A program made the position numbers and the translations under genes. Shown piece by piece: positions 11,895 to 22,884 of a stretch of 64,000 bases of DNA (within the stretch, counting starts at the first letter, position 1; every line of letters begins with the position of its first letter). Origin of the DNA: Trema orientale (Eukaryota > Streptophyta > Magnoliopsida > Rosales > Cannabaceae); assembly GCA_002914845.1 (NCBI GenBank), contig JXTC01000008.1, positions 590,891-654,890 of the forward strand, given 5' to 3'. The notes beneath the pieces are model-generated. The model was not told the DNA's origin, ran no database searches, and saw nothing but the letters and a program-made list of their open reading frames with translations.

Positions 11895-13892
11895 CTAAAT
11901 TTCCTCAAGATACTCCTGCTGAAAGTCAGACTTAGAGAAATACATAGTATTTTCATGAAAGATAACATCCATAGTGATGAACATGCGTTTCGTAGGGGGA
12001 TGATAACACCTATATCGTTTTTGATGAATAGCATATCCAACAAAGACACATTTCAAGGCTCGAGGCATTAACTTACTGCGTTGATGTATGGGAAGATGAA
12101 CATAAGCAACACATCCAAAGACATAAGGAGGTAGATTTGGGACTGTTGGTGCAACAATAGCTTCTACAAGTGTCTGGAAGGGTGTTTTAAAGTTGATAGA
12201 ACGAGATGGAACACGATTGATGAGATATGCGACAGAGAGAAGAGCTTCGCCCCAGTAGCATAAGGGCATGTGAGCCTCGACAAGGGATGCACGAACAACC
12301 TCCAATAAGTGTCTATTTTTACGTTTGGCCACACCATTCTGTTGAGGTGTATTCGGACAATTAGTTTGGTGGATTGAGCCATGAGAGTCCAAAAATTGCT
12401 GAAGTTCAGAACTATGGTATTTCCCACCATTATCACTTCGTAACACTTGTATTCGGGCATTGTACTGTGTACGAATAATGTTATAAAACTTCTGAAATAG
12501 CAAGTTAACTTCTGATTTGGATTTCATCAAACACAACCAAGTCATCTGAGTAGAATCATCTATAAATGTAACAAACCAATGTGACCCCCCCAATGTAGGA
12601 ACTTTGGATGGTCCCCAAACATCGGAGTGGATAACCATGAAAGGAACAAGACTTTTATTTAAATTCAAAGGAAATGAAGCACGATGGCATTTTGCAAGTT
12701 CACACACATCACATTTGAACATAGAAATATCCAAGTTCATAAACAAACTAGGAAACAACTTTTTAAAATAACCAAATGAGGCGTATCCCAAACGTCGATG
12801 CCATAGCCAGATCTCAGCGATCTTCTTTGATGCACCAGTGCTCTCTACTGCTAAAGCTTGTCGTAATCTATTAGAAGTTTTTGACTCCAAGTCTAAGTAA
12901 TGCAGCTTCCCTCTCTTAATACTATAACTAATCGTTTGCCGAGTCTGAATGTCCTTAAACACACAATGATCAGGCCAAAAAATAACAACACAAGATAAGG
13001 TAGTAGTGATTTGAGAGACTGACAAAAGGTTATAATCCAAGGAGGGAACAACTAACACAGAATCAAGATGTAAAGTATTAGTAAGATGTGATGACCCTTC
13101 CTCAATAATCGGGTTGATATTACCACTGGCCGTGGAGACACAATTTTGGGAGGATGGTTTAAGGTTTGAGACTTGTCTAATCTCAAATGTCATATGATCA
13201 GTAGCACCAGAATCAACTATCCATGCACTATTCGAAACAAGTGTAGAAGTAGAGAAGACTTTACCTCCAGTATTTGTAGTGGTTACCAGTGCTGATGACA
13301 TCGGAGGGGCATCGTCCTCTTTTATTTGAGCAACAACTGCAGTAGACGGTCGCTTTGAATTCTGATGCCGTGTTAGGTCCCTCCAATCTGGATATCCAAT
13401 AAGTTCAAAATAACGACTTTTTGAATGGCCTGTTTGATTGCAATGAGTGCATTTGAATGTAGGTTTGTCTGAATTATTGGAATTCTTCGAATTGGTGGTT
13501 TTGGGCCGGTCTTGGAACGTTTGACTGGGTCGATGGTGAGAAATCATAGCGGAAGCTTCAGGCTTCTCAGTGTCCTCATTCAAAGTAGTAGATCGTATGG
13601 TCTCACGACGGACTAAGGAATAACACTCTTCTAGACTTAGGAGTGGTTCATGACGTAAAATTTCTCGTCGAAGTTGATCAAAACTTTTATCCAATCCAAT
13701 AAGAAATATGTGTACTTGGGTTCGCTCTATGGACTGCCGGTATGCTCTAACATCATCAGGATCCTTCATGGCCACTTTATCCCGATGATCTAGTTCCTGA
13801 AAGATTTCTGTTAACTCTCCATAGTATACTGAGAGTGATTTGGCACCTTGTTTGGCTGAAAAGGCTTTCTGATACAAAGAATAGACATGCAT
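11895..13892 (-). pseudogene. Copia gag C-terminus, protease and integrase
   Basis: This 665-codon frame is the longest in the window. Residues 1-100 are the end of the gag capsid domain (LDKSFDQLRREIL, LSLEECYSLVRRE). A CCHC-type knuckle lies at 148-161, with Cys148, Cys151 and His156 present but Tyr161 in the last metal position. The aspartic protease motif DSGA is at 227-230. The integrase follows: His365 with CDVC at 394-397 from the zinc-binding part, first catalytic Asp424 (HSDVWG) and second Asp487 (RSDNGG). The position 35 residues further on is Lys523 where the family has Glu. Loss of two functional residues in one frame suggests long decay without selection. Confidence 0.93.
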
Positions 13893-14236
13893 CTCATCAT
13901 TACCATCATAAAAAGCTTTGGAAAGTGTATTCCAGATTTCACGAGTAGTGGGTATACGCAGATACGCTTCATGATGTCAGGAGACATGGACATTAGAAGC
14001 CAGTGTTTTACCTTTTGATTTTCAGCATTACCATTTTTCATATTCTTTTTCCTTCACAGCAGGTAGAGCGGTTTTGCCTATGATGTAGGAAAGTTTTTCT
14101 TATTCAGCAATATGCATCTCCGTCAATTGAGACCACACATCATAATTTGTTTCAGAATACTTGTATTAAAGGCACCCTCAGACTGAACAATAACTGGAAC
14201 AGATTTGGTCCCGGAGGATTCAATGTGTTCACTCAT
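13893..14236 (-). pseudogene. Copia gag N-terminal part, broken
   Basis: The likely gag start is the ATG at 14236-14234 (MSEHIESSGTKS), which reads for 37 codons to a stop at 14125-14123. Recognisable gag sequence goes on in other frames through 14120-13893 (WSQLTEMHIAE, LSYIIGKTALPAV, REIWNTLSKAFYDG), with several stops and shifts, and joins the long frame at 13892. The start choice rests on the position just after the poly-T tract and on the acidic Ser-rich N-terminus common in this gag family. Confidence 0.75.
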
Positions 14237-14313
14237 GTTTTTTTTTTTGTGTGTTTTGTTTTTTTTTTTGTTTTTTTTTTGATTTTTTTTTTGATTTTTT
14301 TTTTGATTTTTTA
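14237..14313. repeat. Poly-T (poly-A on minus strand) tract before gag
   Basis: About 75 bases of almost pure T on the plus strand, broken by single G, GTG or GA steps (TTTTTTTTTGA repeated three times). On the element strand it is an A-rich tract directly upstream of the gag ATG. Confidence 0.85.
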
Positions 14314-14449
14314 ACAAGAAATGACTTTGATATAAGCCCAACCCAAGTAAAACTAATGTTACCAAAGATAGGCCCAAAAATAAGATATGATAAAAAAAGA
14401 AAGACCCCTTGCTGGGATCAATTACTAATGTTACCAGAATGGCCGATGG

Positions 14450-14990
14450 GATCAATTACTTGCTGGGATTGTTGGATAAATAGAGTATGCGAATGGTCTA
14501 GGCGAGAAGTTGGCTGTGCGGTGAGCTGTAGCACGGGACTCAGTGAGGCACGGGGCACGGTGAGTCGGCGTGGTGCGGCGTGGTGCGGCGCAGGACTCGG
14601 CGAGGTGGACTGAGACGTGGTGGCTGAGGCGATGCACGGGTGAAGGAGGTTTGCTGAAAAGTTCTGTTCTCCTCCTTTTTTTTAAAAAAAAAAAAAAATT
14701 TGTTTTTGGCTGTGGTGCGGTGCGGGACTCGATGAGAAGACTGGGCGACGTGGACGCGGCACTGAAGGTGCGGCACTGTCGACGCGGGACGTGGACTCGG
14801 CGATCTGGGTCGTGGCTCTGATGCGCGGGCAAGGTACGGGCTGGGTTGCAGCAAGGACTGAGACACGGCTCTGTGGCGTAGCAAAGCGGGCTGAGGGGTT
14901 CTGGTGCACTAGTTTGGCAAGGCAATCTGAGGTGGTATGGTGCGCAGAAGCGATCTAGTGTGTGGCAAGGCAGGCGGGTGAGGGGGTCTG
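14450..14990 (-). other. GC-rich leader of the copia element
   Basis: Between primer site and gag lies a leader of over 500 bases that is far richer in GC than the rest of the element. It holds repeated GTGCGGCG, CGGGACTCG and CACGG words on the plus strand and an internal T8A14 block near 14680-14698. On the minus strand it is open for 157 codons (14925-14452), with two overlapping frames also open. The product would be low-complexity Pro, Ser, Arg and His with a poly-Phe run, and I recognise no domain. It looks like an expanded simple-sequence leader or captured DNA, not a gene. Confidence 0.6.
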
Positions 14991-15040
14991 ATATTTGGAT
15001 GTTTTTCTGATATTTGGTCTGAGTATTTAGGATCTTAATT

Positions 15041-15052
15041 TCTCTGATACCA
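15041..15052 (-). promoter_or_regulatory. Primer binding site of copia element
   Basis: Minus strand TGGTATCAGAGA directly follows the 5' LTR. The first 11 bases match the plant initiator Met-tRNA primer site. Confidence 0.9.
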
Positions 15053-15244
15053 TGAAAGAATGGTATTTTTTTGTTATATATTTTGACTGATCAAATACAG
15101 TATCTATATAGGACTAGAATCCTCAATTAGCTCCATAGAAATCAGGTTATACAATATCTATGATCTGTACATACCTATACAATCTTCTATATGAGCTAAT
15201 AAAATCAATTAGCTATTTTTACAAAAATATTGACAATCTCAACA
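15053..15244 (-). repeat. 5' LTR of copia element
   Basis: 192 bp matching 9718-9909 with 8 differences, followed by the target duplication GTATT at 15245-15249. It lies about 1.05 kb upstream of the YABBY start codon, in the opposite orientation to that gene. Confidence 0.93.
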
Positions 15245-15249
15245 GTATT

Positions 15250-15862
15250 ACTGCAATTTCTTTGTGATTATGGAAAATATATGATGGCAAAAAAAGTTAG
15301 TGTAGCTTATTGTCATTTTTGTTATTAGGGTCAAACTAATGGCGAAATTGAAGTTTAGGTGTTAACGTGCTGAATTCTCTTTTGTAGAGGGTATGTTAAG
15401 TACATATACATAGTCCGGGGAATAAAATGTATGTAATCGTCTAAAGTTGTAGAATGTAACGTAAAAAAAATGTGCATTATGCATAGATGTTCCTTGCTAT
15501 AAAAGTTCGAACAAAAGAGTAAAAAAGATTATTTCAAAAAATAAAAAAATAAAAAAGAAGAAGTTGAGAGGGGTAAAGCTATAAGAGAAAGAAACAAAGA
15601 ACAAAAAAAATTAGATAATAGCAATTGGCATTGACACAATTCTAATAAGCATGTCCTTTCATCCCAATAAACTTCTCTCTCTCTCCCTCTCTCTCTCCCC
15701 TATAATAACGTTAATATATAAACCCTCTTTTATTGGTTACCTCTCTCTCTCTTCCTAAACATTCCAAAGCATTAATATCTCGCCCCCCTCGTCCGCTACA
15801 GAAAGCCAAGATGGTTAGAGATGGGTCACTCCCACCCACTGATTCTCTCAATCATAACACCC

Positions 15863-15909
<47 letters not shown>

Positions 15910-16294
15910 TCATAAATCCACAACCCACCTTTACCATAAACCATCTTTTCTTGACATCACAAAAACCACTACAGCCACTCCCCACTTCACTCCGACCAGA
16001 CTAGTCCCATCCTTACCCCCCACCCTCTCTCTCTCTCCCCTCCCTTATTGAGGTTTTTTTTGTACACTTCTCCCTCTTTCTCTCTCTTGCTAGAAAAAGC
16101 ATATTAATTTTTATACTCTACAATTTCCCTTTTCACATAATTAATTATTCTATTTCTCTTTCTTGAAATTCCAACTATTATTTTTTGTTTTGTTTTTGTT
16201 TTTTTTTTTTTAAATCAAGAGAGAGAAATTCTCCCTGATCCATCTATATATTCCACAAATTTATAAGCACTAAAAGAAAGAATTGTGACTGAAC
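15250..16294 (+). promoter_or_regulatory. Upstream region and probable 5' leader of the YABBY gene
   Basis: This stretch has no coding sequence. It has repeated CT-rich blocks (15673-15700, 15741-15753, 15866-15912, 16024-16041), an AATATATAA TATA-like sequence at 15712-15722, and a second TATA-like run at about 16243-16252. The CT tracts and the distance to the ATG suit a core promoter near 15710 with a roughly 550-base CT-rich leader, but the second TATA would give a leader of only about 20 bases. The choice cannot be made from sequence alone. Confidence 0.45.
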
Positions 16295-19200
16295 ATGATG
16301 GCCTCCGAACGTGTTTGTTATGTTCACTGCAACCTCTGCAGCACCATCTTAGCGGTACAAACCCTCAATTCTGATCATATTATATACTCTTTTACAATTC
16401 TCTCATAATTTTCTTCACTTTCTCTCTGTGTCATGCCTTTTTCCAGCTACTCAATTGACCTTCTGGGCAATTCGTATTATTAGCTTTTAGTACTACTGGT
16501 AACTGGATCCATCAACAATTAATTAATGTAAATGCGTGTGTATATATATAATAATATATGTGTATTCAGGTGAGAAAAATATCAATTGCGTTTTGTCTGC
16601 TGAGAATTATTATAACCCCAATATACGAAATGCCCTCTTCATTTTTTTAGTTATTTTACTTGAATTATCATATTTTGGCTCATTTTTCTGTGATTCAGAT
16701 GATGACATGTATATCTTAGCCAAAGAATCTGTCTCATAGGAATATATGCATTATTTTATGAGGAGTTGTTACTGGGTTTTGACCCCAAGACTTCAAACTC
16801 AACGGGAATTTGCATAGAAAGCAAAGGAAAGTTCATGTACACATATATAGATACATACATTTTTATGAAGATTATACTAATATCTGCAGGAGGATCGATG
16901 TGAATTGCGAATCATCACGAAAAATAGACCCCCAAAAGAGATGTTAGGTAGAACAAACCATATATCTACAACAAGTACTAGAGATTACAGCTCCCTAGAG
17001 AATATATAATATTCTAAAGTGAACGGATACGTTTTCAAGACCATGACTAGGGTTTCCATTAGCTAGCTAGGGTTGATCTAAGAGCAAAATTCGAACAACC
17101 CTTTTCCTCTAGTCAAACGTTATTATAAAGTATATATACCATAGTCTACGGTACCTATATATACAATGATATTATATATATATATATATATATATTTTTC
17201 CAGTGGCAGTGACTGACTTTGTTTTTATCACTGTGTCGTTTCGTGCTTCTTTATTAATTGTTTGATCTCTCTCTCTCTCTCTGTCGGAGAAACGTGGTTT
17301 CTTCTGTGTCTTTCTCACGTATGATGCCAGTGAAAGCAAGGTCTTGATCATAAATATGATGAAGTTTTTAGCATATTTTTGGTTTGTACATGATTTTAGT
17401 ACAAGAAAAGTTGTCTTTCCCTTCTCCAACAAAGCTTAATTGGTTTGGAAAAGAGAGAAGAGAGCTGCCAAAGAAAATCATAGCCATTGGTCATATATTA
17501 TCGAGTGCTTTTTAATTTTCGACTTTATTTTATCATAAGATCCTTGCGATTCTAAAAATTCATGTAATTAAAACATATGTGTATAAGAAGATAATAATAC
17601 TATAATAATGATAAAATACTATATATATATATATATCTCATTCATTTGTCGTTTTAATGATCGATCTTTAAACACTAGTGCAGAAAGAAACAGTAGAGAG
17701 TACTACCAGACTGAATTAGTCTTCTATTCATGATGATTCATCTTTCTTTGTTTGTGGCCTATCTTCGCTATAGCTGTGGTTAATGCTGGCCATCGCCTTT
17801 AATGGTTTCCGTTCCAGTCATGTCGCTTTCGGTCCTCACCTCTCTCTCTCACCCGCAGTCTCTCTCTTTCTTCCCTTGCTGGGTGTCTGTCAGGCATAAA
17901 AGCCAGTCAAGTGCACCAAAAGGAAAAAATTATATTATTATTGGGAAGAGAGAGAGAGAGAGAAAGAGAGAGAAAAAGAAAAGAAAGAAAATTGCTTTGA
18001 ATTAAGGGTAACACATAACATTCACAGCTTATAGTTATTACCCATGTGAGTTCTGTAAGCTCTAATGTCACAGCTAAATCCAGTTTCTAACTCTTTTGCA
18101 TATACATGGATTATATAATAGATTGCTAGCTCATTTTCTTTGCTTGGAATTTGGATGATGGAGAAGAAGAAGCTCCAAAATAATGCTATATATATATATT
18201 TATGTATATATATAAATACTACTATCAAAGTTTGGAGAGTTTTAGGCACATGATTTATTCTTCTTCTTCTTCTTCTTCTTCTTCTAATTGTTCATATACA
18301 TGCATGTTCTGCTTAGAAAAGATCTTCTTTCAAAACCCTTCTTAATTTATTGACTTCTATAATTCAGAAAAGCTTAATTACGCATTAGAAGTCCTGGATC
18401 TTTTTATAAGGGCAAACTTAATAGATGTCCTCAAAAGACTTGATCTATATATATATTTTTTTTTCCCGAGATGCAAAAGACTTTTTTTATGTTTTTTTTT
18501 TGCTCCGAGACTTTTTTTATGTGTTTGAATAAGAGTCTCTAATTACTACTTCTCGAGGGAAATAGAAAATTTGTTTCTTTTTCTTTTTTTAAATTTCATT
18601 TTTAAAGATAGAGAAAAAAAAAAAGCATAGAAATTAGAGTTTAATGCCCTTTTTGTTAAAAAAAAATTGTTTTTGCTTTTCCCAATGATGTGTATAAATA
18701 CAATTTGGCTGGCAGGTTAGTGTTCCATCAAGCAGCTTATTTACCATTGTGACAGTGAGATGTGGGCATTGTGGAAATCTGATGTCCGTTAACATGGGAG
18801 CTACACTTCAAACAGTCGCTCCTCAAGATCCCCAGGTAAATTAGATATGCATTTGTCCCTCCTTTTCCAGGACCTTCTTTTGGCTAACTCACTAATATAT
18901 TTCTATAACACACATATATATATATATATTCATATTACTATAGTAATACAAAATGCCTTTAGTATATTTAAAGTTACAAGTGAAATTTGCAATATATGCA
19001 AGTGTTTCCTCGTTGACTCGGATTTCTCATCTTATAATTAGTTGGAAATAGATGCGAATTTTATATATACCATATAGGAACTTGTTCAGTTTTCTGAAAT
19101 AGATACTAACAAGGAAAAAATATTTCCTCATGCTGTTATTTATAACATCCTAGATGAAATGATGAAGAAAAGGTTCATAATATCCATTTAAATTTTGTAG

Positions 19201-22200
19201 GTCATTCTTCTTTAATATTGAAATTTTTTCAAGATTAAAATGATGGCATGCAGCTCTTAGCTCTCAATTACTGTGTTCATGGTTTTGGGAATGGTTAAAT
19301 GTGAGAGTCATTAAATCATTTTTAGCTAATTTTGCTTGCTTTTTTTTCTTTTTTTTTTTTTGGTTTTTATTTTAAAACACTTGCGCAGAAACAGATTCCT
19401 GTGAGCTCAGAAGATTCAGGTAACGAGTCTGGATCATCTTCTAAGCGCAACAATAAGAACGCAGCATTTGAATCTGTAGACCATGAACAACCTAGATCGC
19501 CTCCTATTCGCCGTCTGTACTCTCTCTCTCTCTCTCTCTCTATATGTGTGTGCATACGTATACACACACACAAACATAAACTGCCATTTACGATCTCTTT
19601 TAGGTTTCACTTTTGCAGCAGTTAAGAAAAGCACTTTTCTCTTATAAATTTAAGACACTTATTACTAATAATCGGTGATGCTTACATAGAACATTTGATT
19701 TTAGTACTATTAGCTTTCTTTTGTAATCTTCTAATTTTAAGAAGATCTATATCATAAAACCACTTTCTAGGACAGCTAGCGCTTATAGGATATGTAGTTT
19801 TTTGATGAATTAATTAAATATAGTCTGCTAATTATATACTTTCTTTTATTCTAAGCATTTTCTACCAATGGTGCTCTGCCTTATTAGACCAATGACATTT
19901 ATCCTTATCACATTTTATGATATAAATTGTGACGATATTGGGATGTTATTGTTCATATCAAGTAACCTGATATCATTATTTAGCAAAAAAATTGTGATAA
20001 ACGGGACAGCAATATATTCTTTAAAACTTGAAATTTAATTAAGATCCAACTAAGGAGAGAGAGAGAGATACAATGAACATGACATGTCATTATATGTTGA
20101 GTAAACATACTCTCTTTTAAACTTTAAAATGAAAATTAAAAAAAAAGTCAAAAAAACTGAAAACTAAGAAGAATCAAACGAACTAGTTTTCTAATAATTC
20201 AGATAACCAAGCGGGCAGGCATCTGATTTTCTCTCACCTCAGATGGCCCATCCTAGATGTTGACACTACATAACAAATTTGCTCTTTAATTAAATTCTAG
20301 CTGTGCCCTAGCTAGCTAGGTGGAACCTATAATGTATACGGTTCTAAAAGTTATGTTTTGACCATAAAAACTCAGATTTAACCAGAAGGCTGGCTTCTTC
20401 TGTTGAGTATAGAATCTTAGCTATATAGCTTAGCCTTTACTCATGGCAATGAAACATACGACTGAAGGGATACCTCCTGCAAAGTGCCTATAAATACACT
20501 ATATATAGCTGGATATATAGGACCACAATATAATATACACACACTGATAAAGTGTATATTAAAAAGTACAAATATAGAGAGAGGGATAACAATTTGATAT
20601 GGAACAAACATGAAGAACCGTTACTCAGGGATTCTGATGAGTGAATATATATATTTATATATAACCAATCTATAGATTTTATCAGATTCCTCAAGCCTCT
20701 TACATTTTTAGCAATAAGTTTTCCATATTAAGCCTTTCAGTTACTAGACTTTCTTATTATATAGTTAAGTTTTGACTTTTCTTATTATAAAGTTTTGTTT
20801 TGAATTTGGACCATGCACTAAACTCTAGTAAATTACATTATCTCAAACTTGTTTATTTTTTTATTTTGGACATTTCAGCTCCGGAGAAGAGACAACGGGT
20901 TCCTTCGGCATATAACCGGTTTATTAAGTAAGTTTTGTGGTTTGTTATTATCACCTATTTGATTTTTAAGATACAAGTAGTCACGATTACATGTTTTTCA
21001 ATTATAAATTTATTGCCGATGTTTTCAATGGTGTCAAATAAAATCTTAAATGCAAAGCTTAATTTAGATTGACTAGGCTTAACTTATTAGTACTAGAGTA
21101 TTAGAATCATTTGATTTTGTTTACGTATAGTATTTTCTATATGATTTTCTATACCGCTGCATAATATAACTACATATCATTATGTTCCATAGGATACGGA
21201 ATAGATAACTCAATTAATCCATATTATGTCACAATAATGATCTCTCTTGTTGATCTTTTAATTCATGTCTATGTCATTTAGGGAGGAAATCCAAAGGATT
21301 AAAGCTAGTAATCCTGACATAAGTCATAGGGAGGCTTTCAGCACTGCCGCAAAAAATGTAAGTGATATATTTTTCATAATTGTAAATACGTATATTCTGA
21401 ATTAGGAAAGAAAATTTGAGGAAGAAATATGTCGAATGATATTTCAGTCTTGAAAGCTATGATGGTTCATCTATTTTCATCATGATCAAAATATAGTTTC
21501 TACCAACAGATATATACACACACACACACACACACACCCACATATATATATATAATCTATACGCATGACATGATTATCTGCAAATCTGTTGAGTTACACG
21601 CGCAGATATAGATGTGTAAGTCTATGTACATGAATATATATATTGCACGTATAACTTGATCTTAATCTGCTCTACATCTGATGGAGGTAAGTAGCATAAA
21701 CATACATCAAAACAAATAAGCTAGCTAAAGTATGGCATACATATATACTCGTGCATGTTCACTCTAGCTAATCTTAGTTATACATGGTATATAGCTAAAG
21801 AACTTAAATATGAAATTGTGAATGTAAATATTTTAAACAATCAGGTTTATAAACACAAAATAATTAACGGAGGAACTGGTGTTTATGTAATTAATTAGGT
21901 TAATTTTTGTGATCTATGAATTACAGTCATTATCATGCATGCACACCTGACGAAGATATAATTATAAAAACGTTTTGTTCCCTTTATTTCCTTCTCCTTC
22001 TGTATCTCCTATTATGCATTTTCGGAATATATATAACAATCATTGATGTCTCTAATTCGTTAAAAATTCCTAATAAATTTGAATGTCCGTGAGTTAAGTA
22101 AGTAGCCTTACTTCATTCGAGATTCAAATTTGTGTTCTTTCTAATATTATTTTATCTGCCTTAGAATAGAGCTTGGGAGGGATAACTTTGAGGGTGAAGG

Positions 22201-22884
22201 AATATAATCGGATTTTTTTTTTTTCCGTTTATGCTGATGCGTCATCTTCTCTAAGTTTGATTTTGTTTAGAAAAAATGCATCTTCTTCTAATTGAATAAC
22301 ATGCTAGTTGGTGAAAAAGTATAGGTTTTTTTCCATAAGAAAAAGTTTACAAGAATGATTGTGATAAATCACATGACTGAGCTTTCAACTTTCTATATTA
22401 GATCCGAATATGGCTGTTTCAACATTGATTTTGGTCAACGCAGGAAAATAGATGGCCCCAAGTCCTATTTAGCATTATTAAATAGAGAACTATCAAGCCG
22501 ACAGTAGTATATGATGTATACATGCGAATTTTCTTTTTATTTATCTCAATAATATACGGAATATTTCCTCCCTTATTAAAATGGTATACTTCTTTTTAAT
22601 ATAGAAAAGACACCTATATATCACAAATTGATTATAACAAATCTAAAATTTTTTGTTCTTTTCTGTTATTGACCCTACCGACTTCTTTATTAAACTCAAT
22701 CTTGATAGTTAAATACTAAACAAAAATAATTAAGAACAAAAATTATTTCATGCAGTGGGCACATTTTCCTCACATCCACTTTGGGCTAAAGGTGGATGGC
22801 ACAAACAACAAGCAGGCAAAATTGGATAAAACAATCGCAGGAGATCATCATCAGGGAACCCAAAAGACCAATGGATTCTACTAA
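16295..22884 (+). CDS. YAB2: YABBY2-type transcription factor (six coding exons)
   Basis: Exons 16295-16354, 18716-18835, 19389-19512, 20879-20927, 21282-21357 and 22756-22884 join to 185 codons plus TAA, with GT..AG at every intron. The protein has a C2C2 zinc finger with Cys12, Cys15, Cys36 and Cys39 (HCNLC and VRCGHCGNL), then a Ser/Asn-rich linker (61-101). The HMG-like YABBY domain follows at about 102-152 ([49 protein letters not shown]). The start ERVCYVHC, the [12 protein letters not shown] segment and the tail ending in NGFY resemble Arabidopsis YAB2 more than FIL/YAB3, YAB5, CRC or INO, and length is near the 184 residues of YAB2. Known YABBY proteins are plant-specific nuclear DNA-binding factors that promote abaxial identity and blade growth of lateral organs. 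Two adjacent ATGs (16295, 16298) are both possible starts. No coding defect is seen. Confidence 0.95.
16355..18715 (+). other. YABBY intron 1 (2361 bp)
   Basis: Donor GCG|GTACAA and acceptor GGCAG|GTTAGT. It interrupts the gene inside the zinc finger, between the two Cys pairs, after codon 20. It has a TA microsatellite at 17172-17194, CT/GA-rich tracts at 17265-17282 and 17950-17990, and a (TTC)n run at 18257-18285. No gene or transposon domain is seen. Long first introns in developmental regulators often carry control elements, but none is identifiable here. Confidence 0.8.
19513..20878 (+). other. YABBY intron 3 (1366 bp) with CT repeat at the donor
   Basis: The donor is CGCC|GTCTGTAC, a weak match to the plant consensus, and six bases into the intron starts a (CT)n microsatellite (about 19519-19541), followed by TATATGTGTG. 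The acceptor is TTTCAG|CTCCGG. The reading frame and conserved protein (PPIR then PPEK) require this junction. The rest is AT-rich and without features. Confidence 0.8.
21358..22755 (+). other. YABBY intron 5 (1398 bp)
   Basis: Donor AAAAAT|GTAAGT and acceptor ATGCAG|TGGGCA, in phase 0 between Asn143 and Trp144. It holds a (CA)n run with flanking TA repeats (21511-21554). No other feature is seen. Confidence 0.8.

Larger units (their letters stand above)
9718..15244 (-). mobile_element. Ty1/copia LTR retrotransposon, complete but decayed
   Basis: A 5.5-kb element with 192-bp LTRs (9718-9909 and 15053-15244) that begin TG and end CA, a perfect 5-bp target duplication GTATT (9713-9717 and 15245-15249), a primer site, a polypurine tract, and gag, protease, integrase, reverse transcriptase and RNase H in copia order on the minus strand. 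The two LTRs differ at 8 positions by eye. Stops and frameshifts split the polyprotein, the gag zinc knuckle has lost its last Cys, and the third integrase catalytic position is Lys. The copy is therefore almost certainly inactive by itself. Confidence 0.95.

Noticed and set aside
14452..14925. 157-codon minus-strand open frame
   Set aside because: It lies in the low-complexity GC-rich copia leader, includes a poly-Phe run from a homopolymer, and shows no domain; two other frames are open there as well.
16536..16739. 67-codon frame in YABBY intron 1
   Set aside because: AT-driven frame with no similarity, and the spliced gene model explains the region.
21505..21560. CRISPR-like or satellite array
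   Set aside because: It is a simple (CA)n/(TA)n microsatellite in an intron. No spaced direct repeats of CRISPR type occur in the window.
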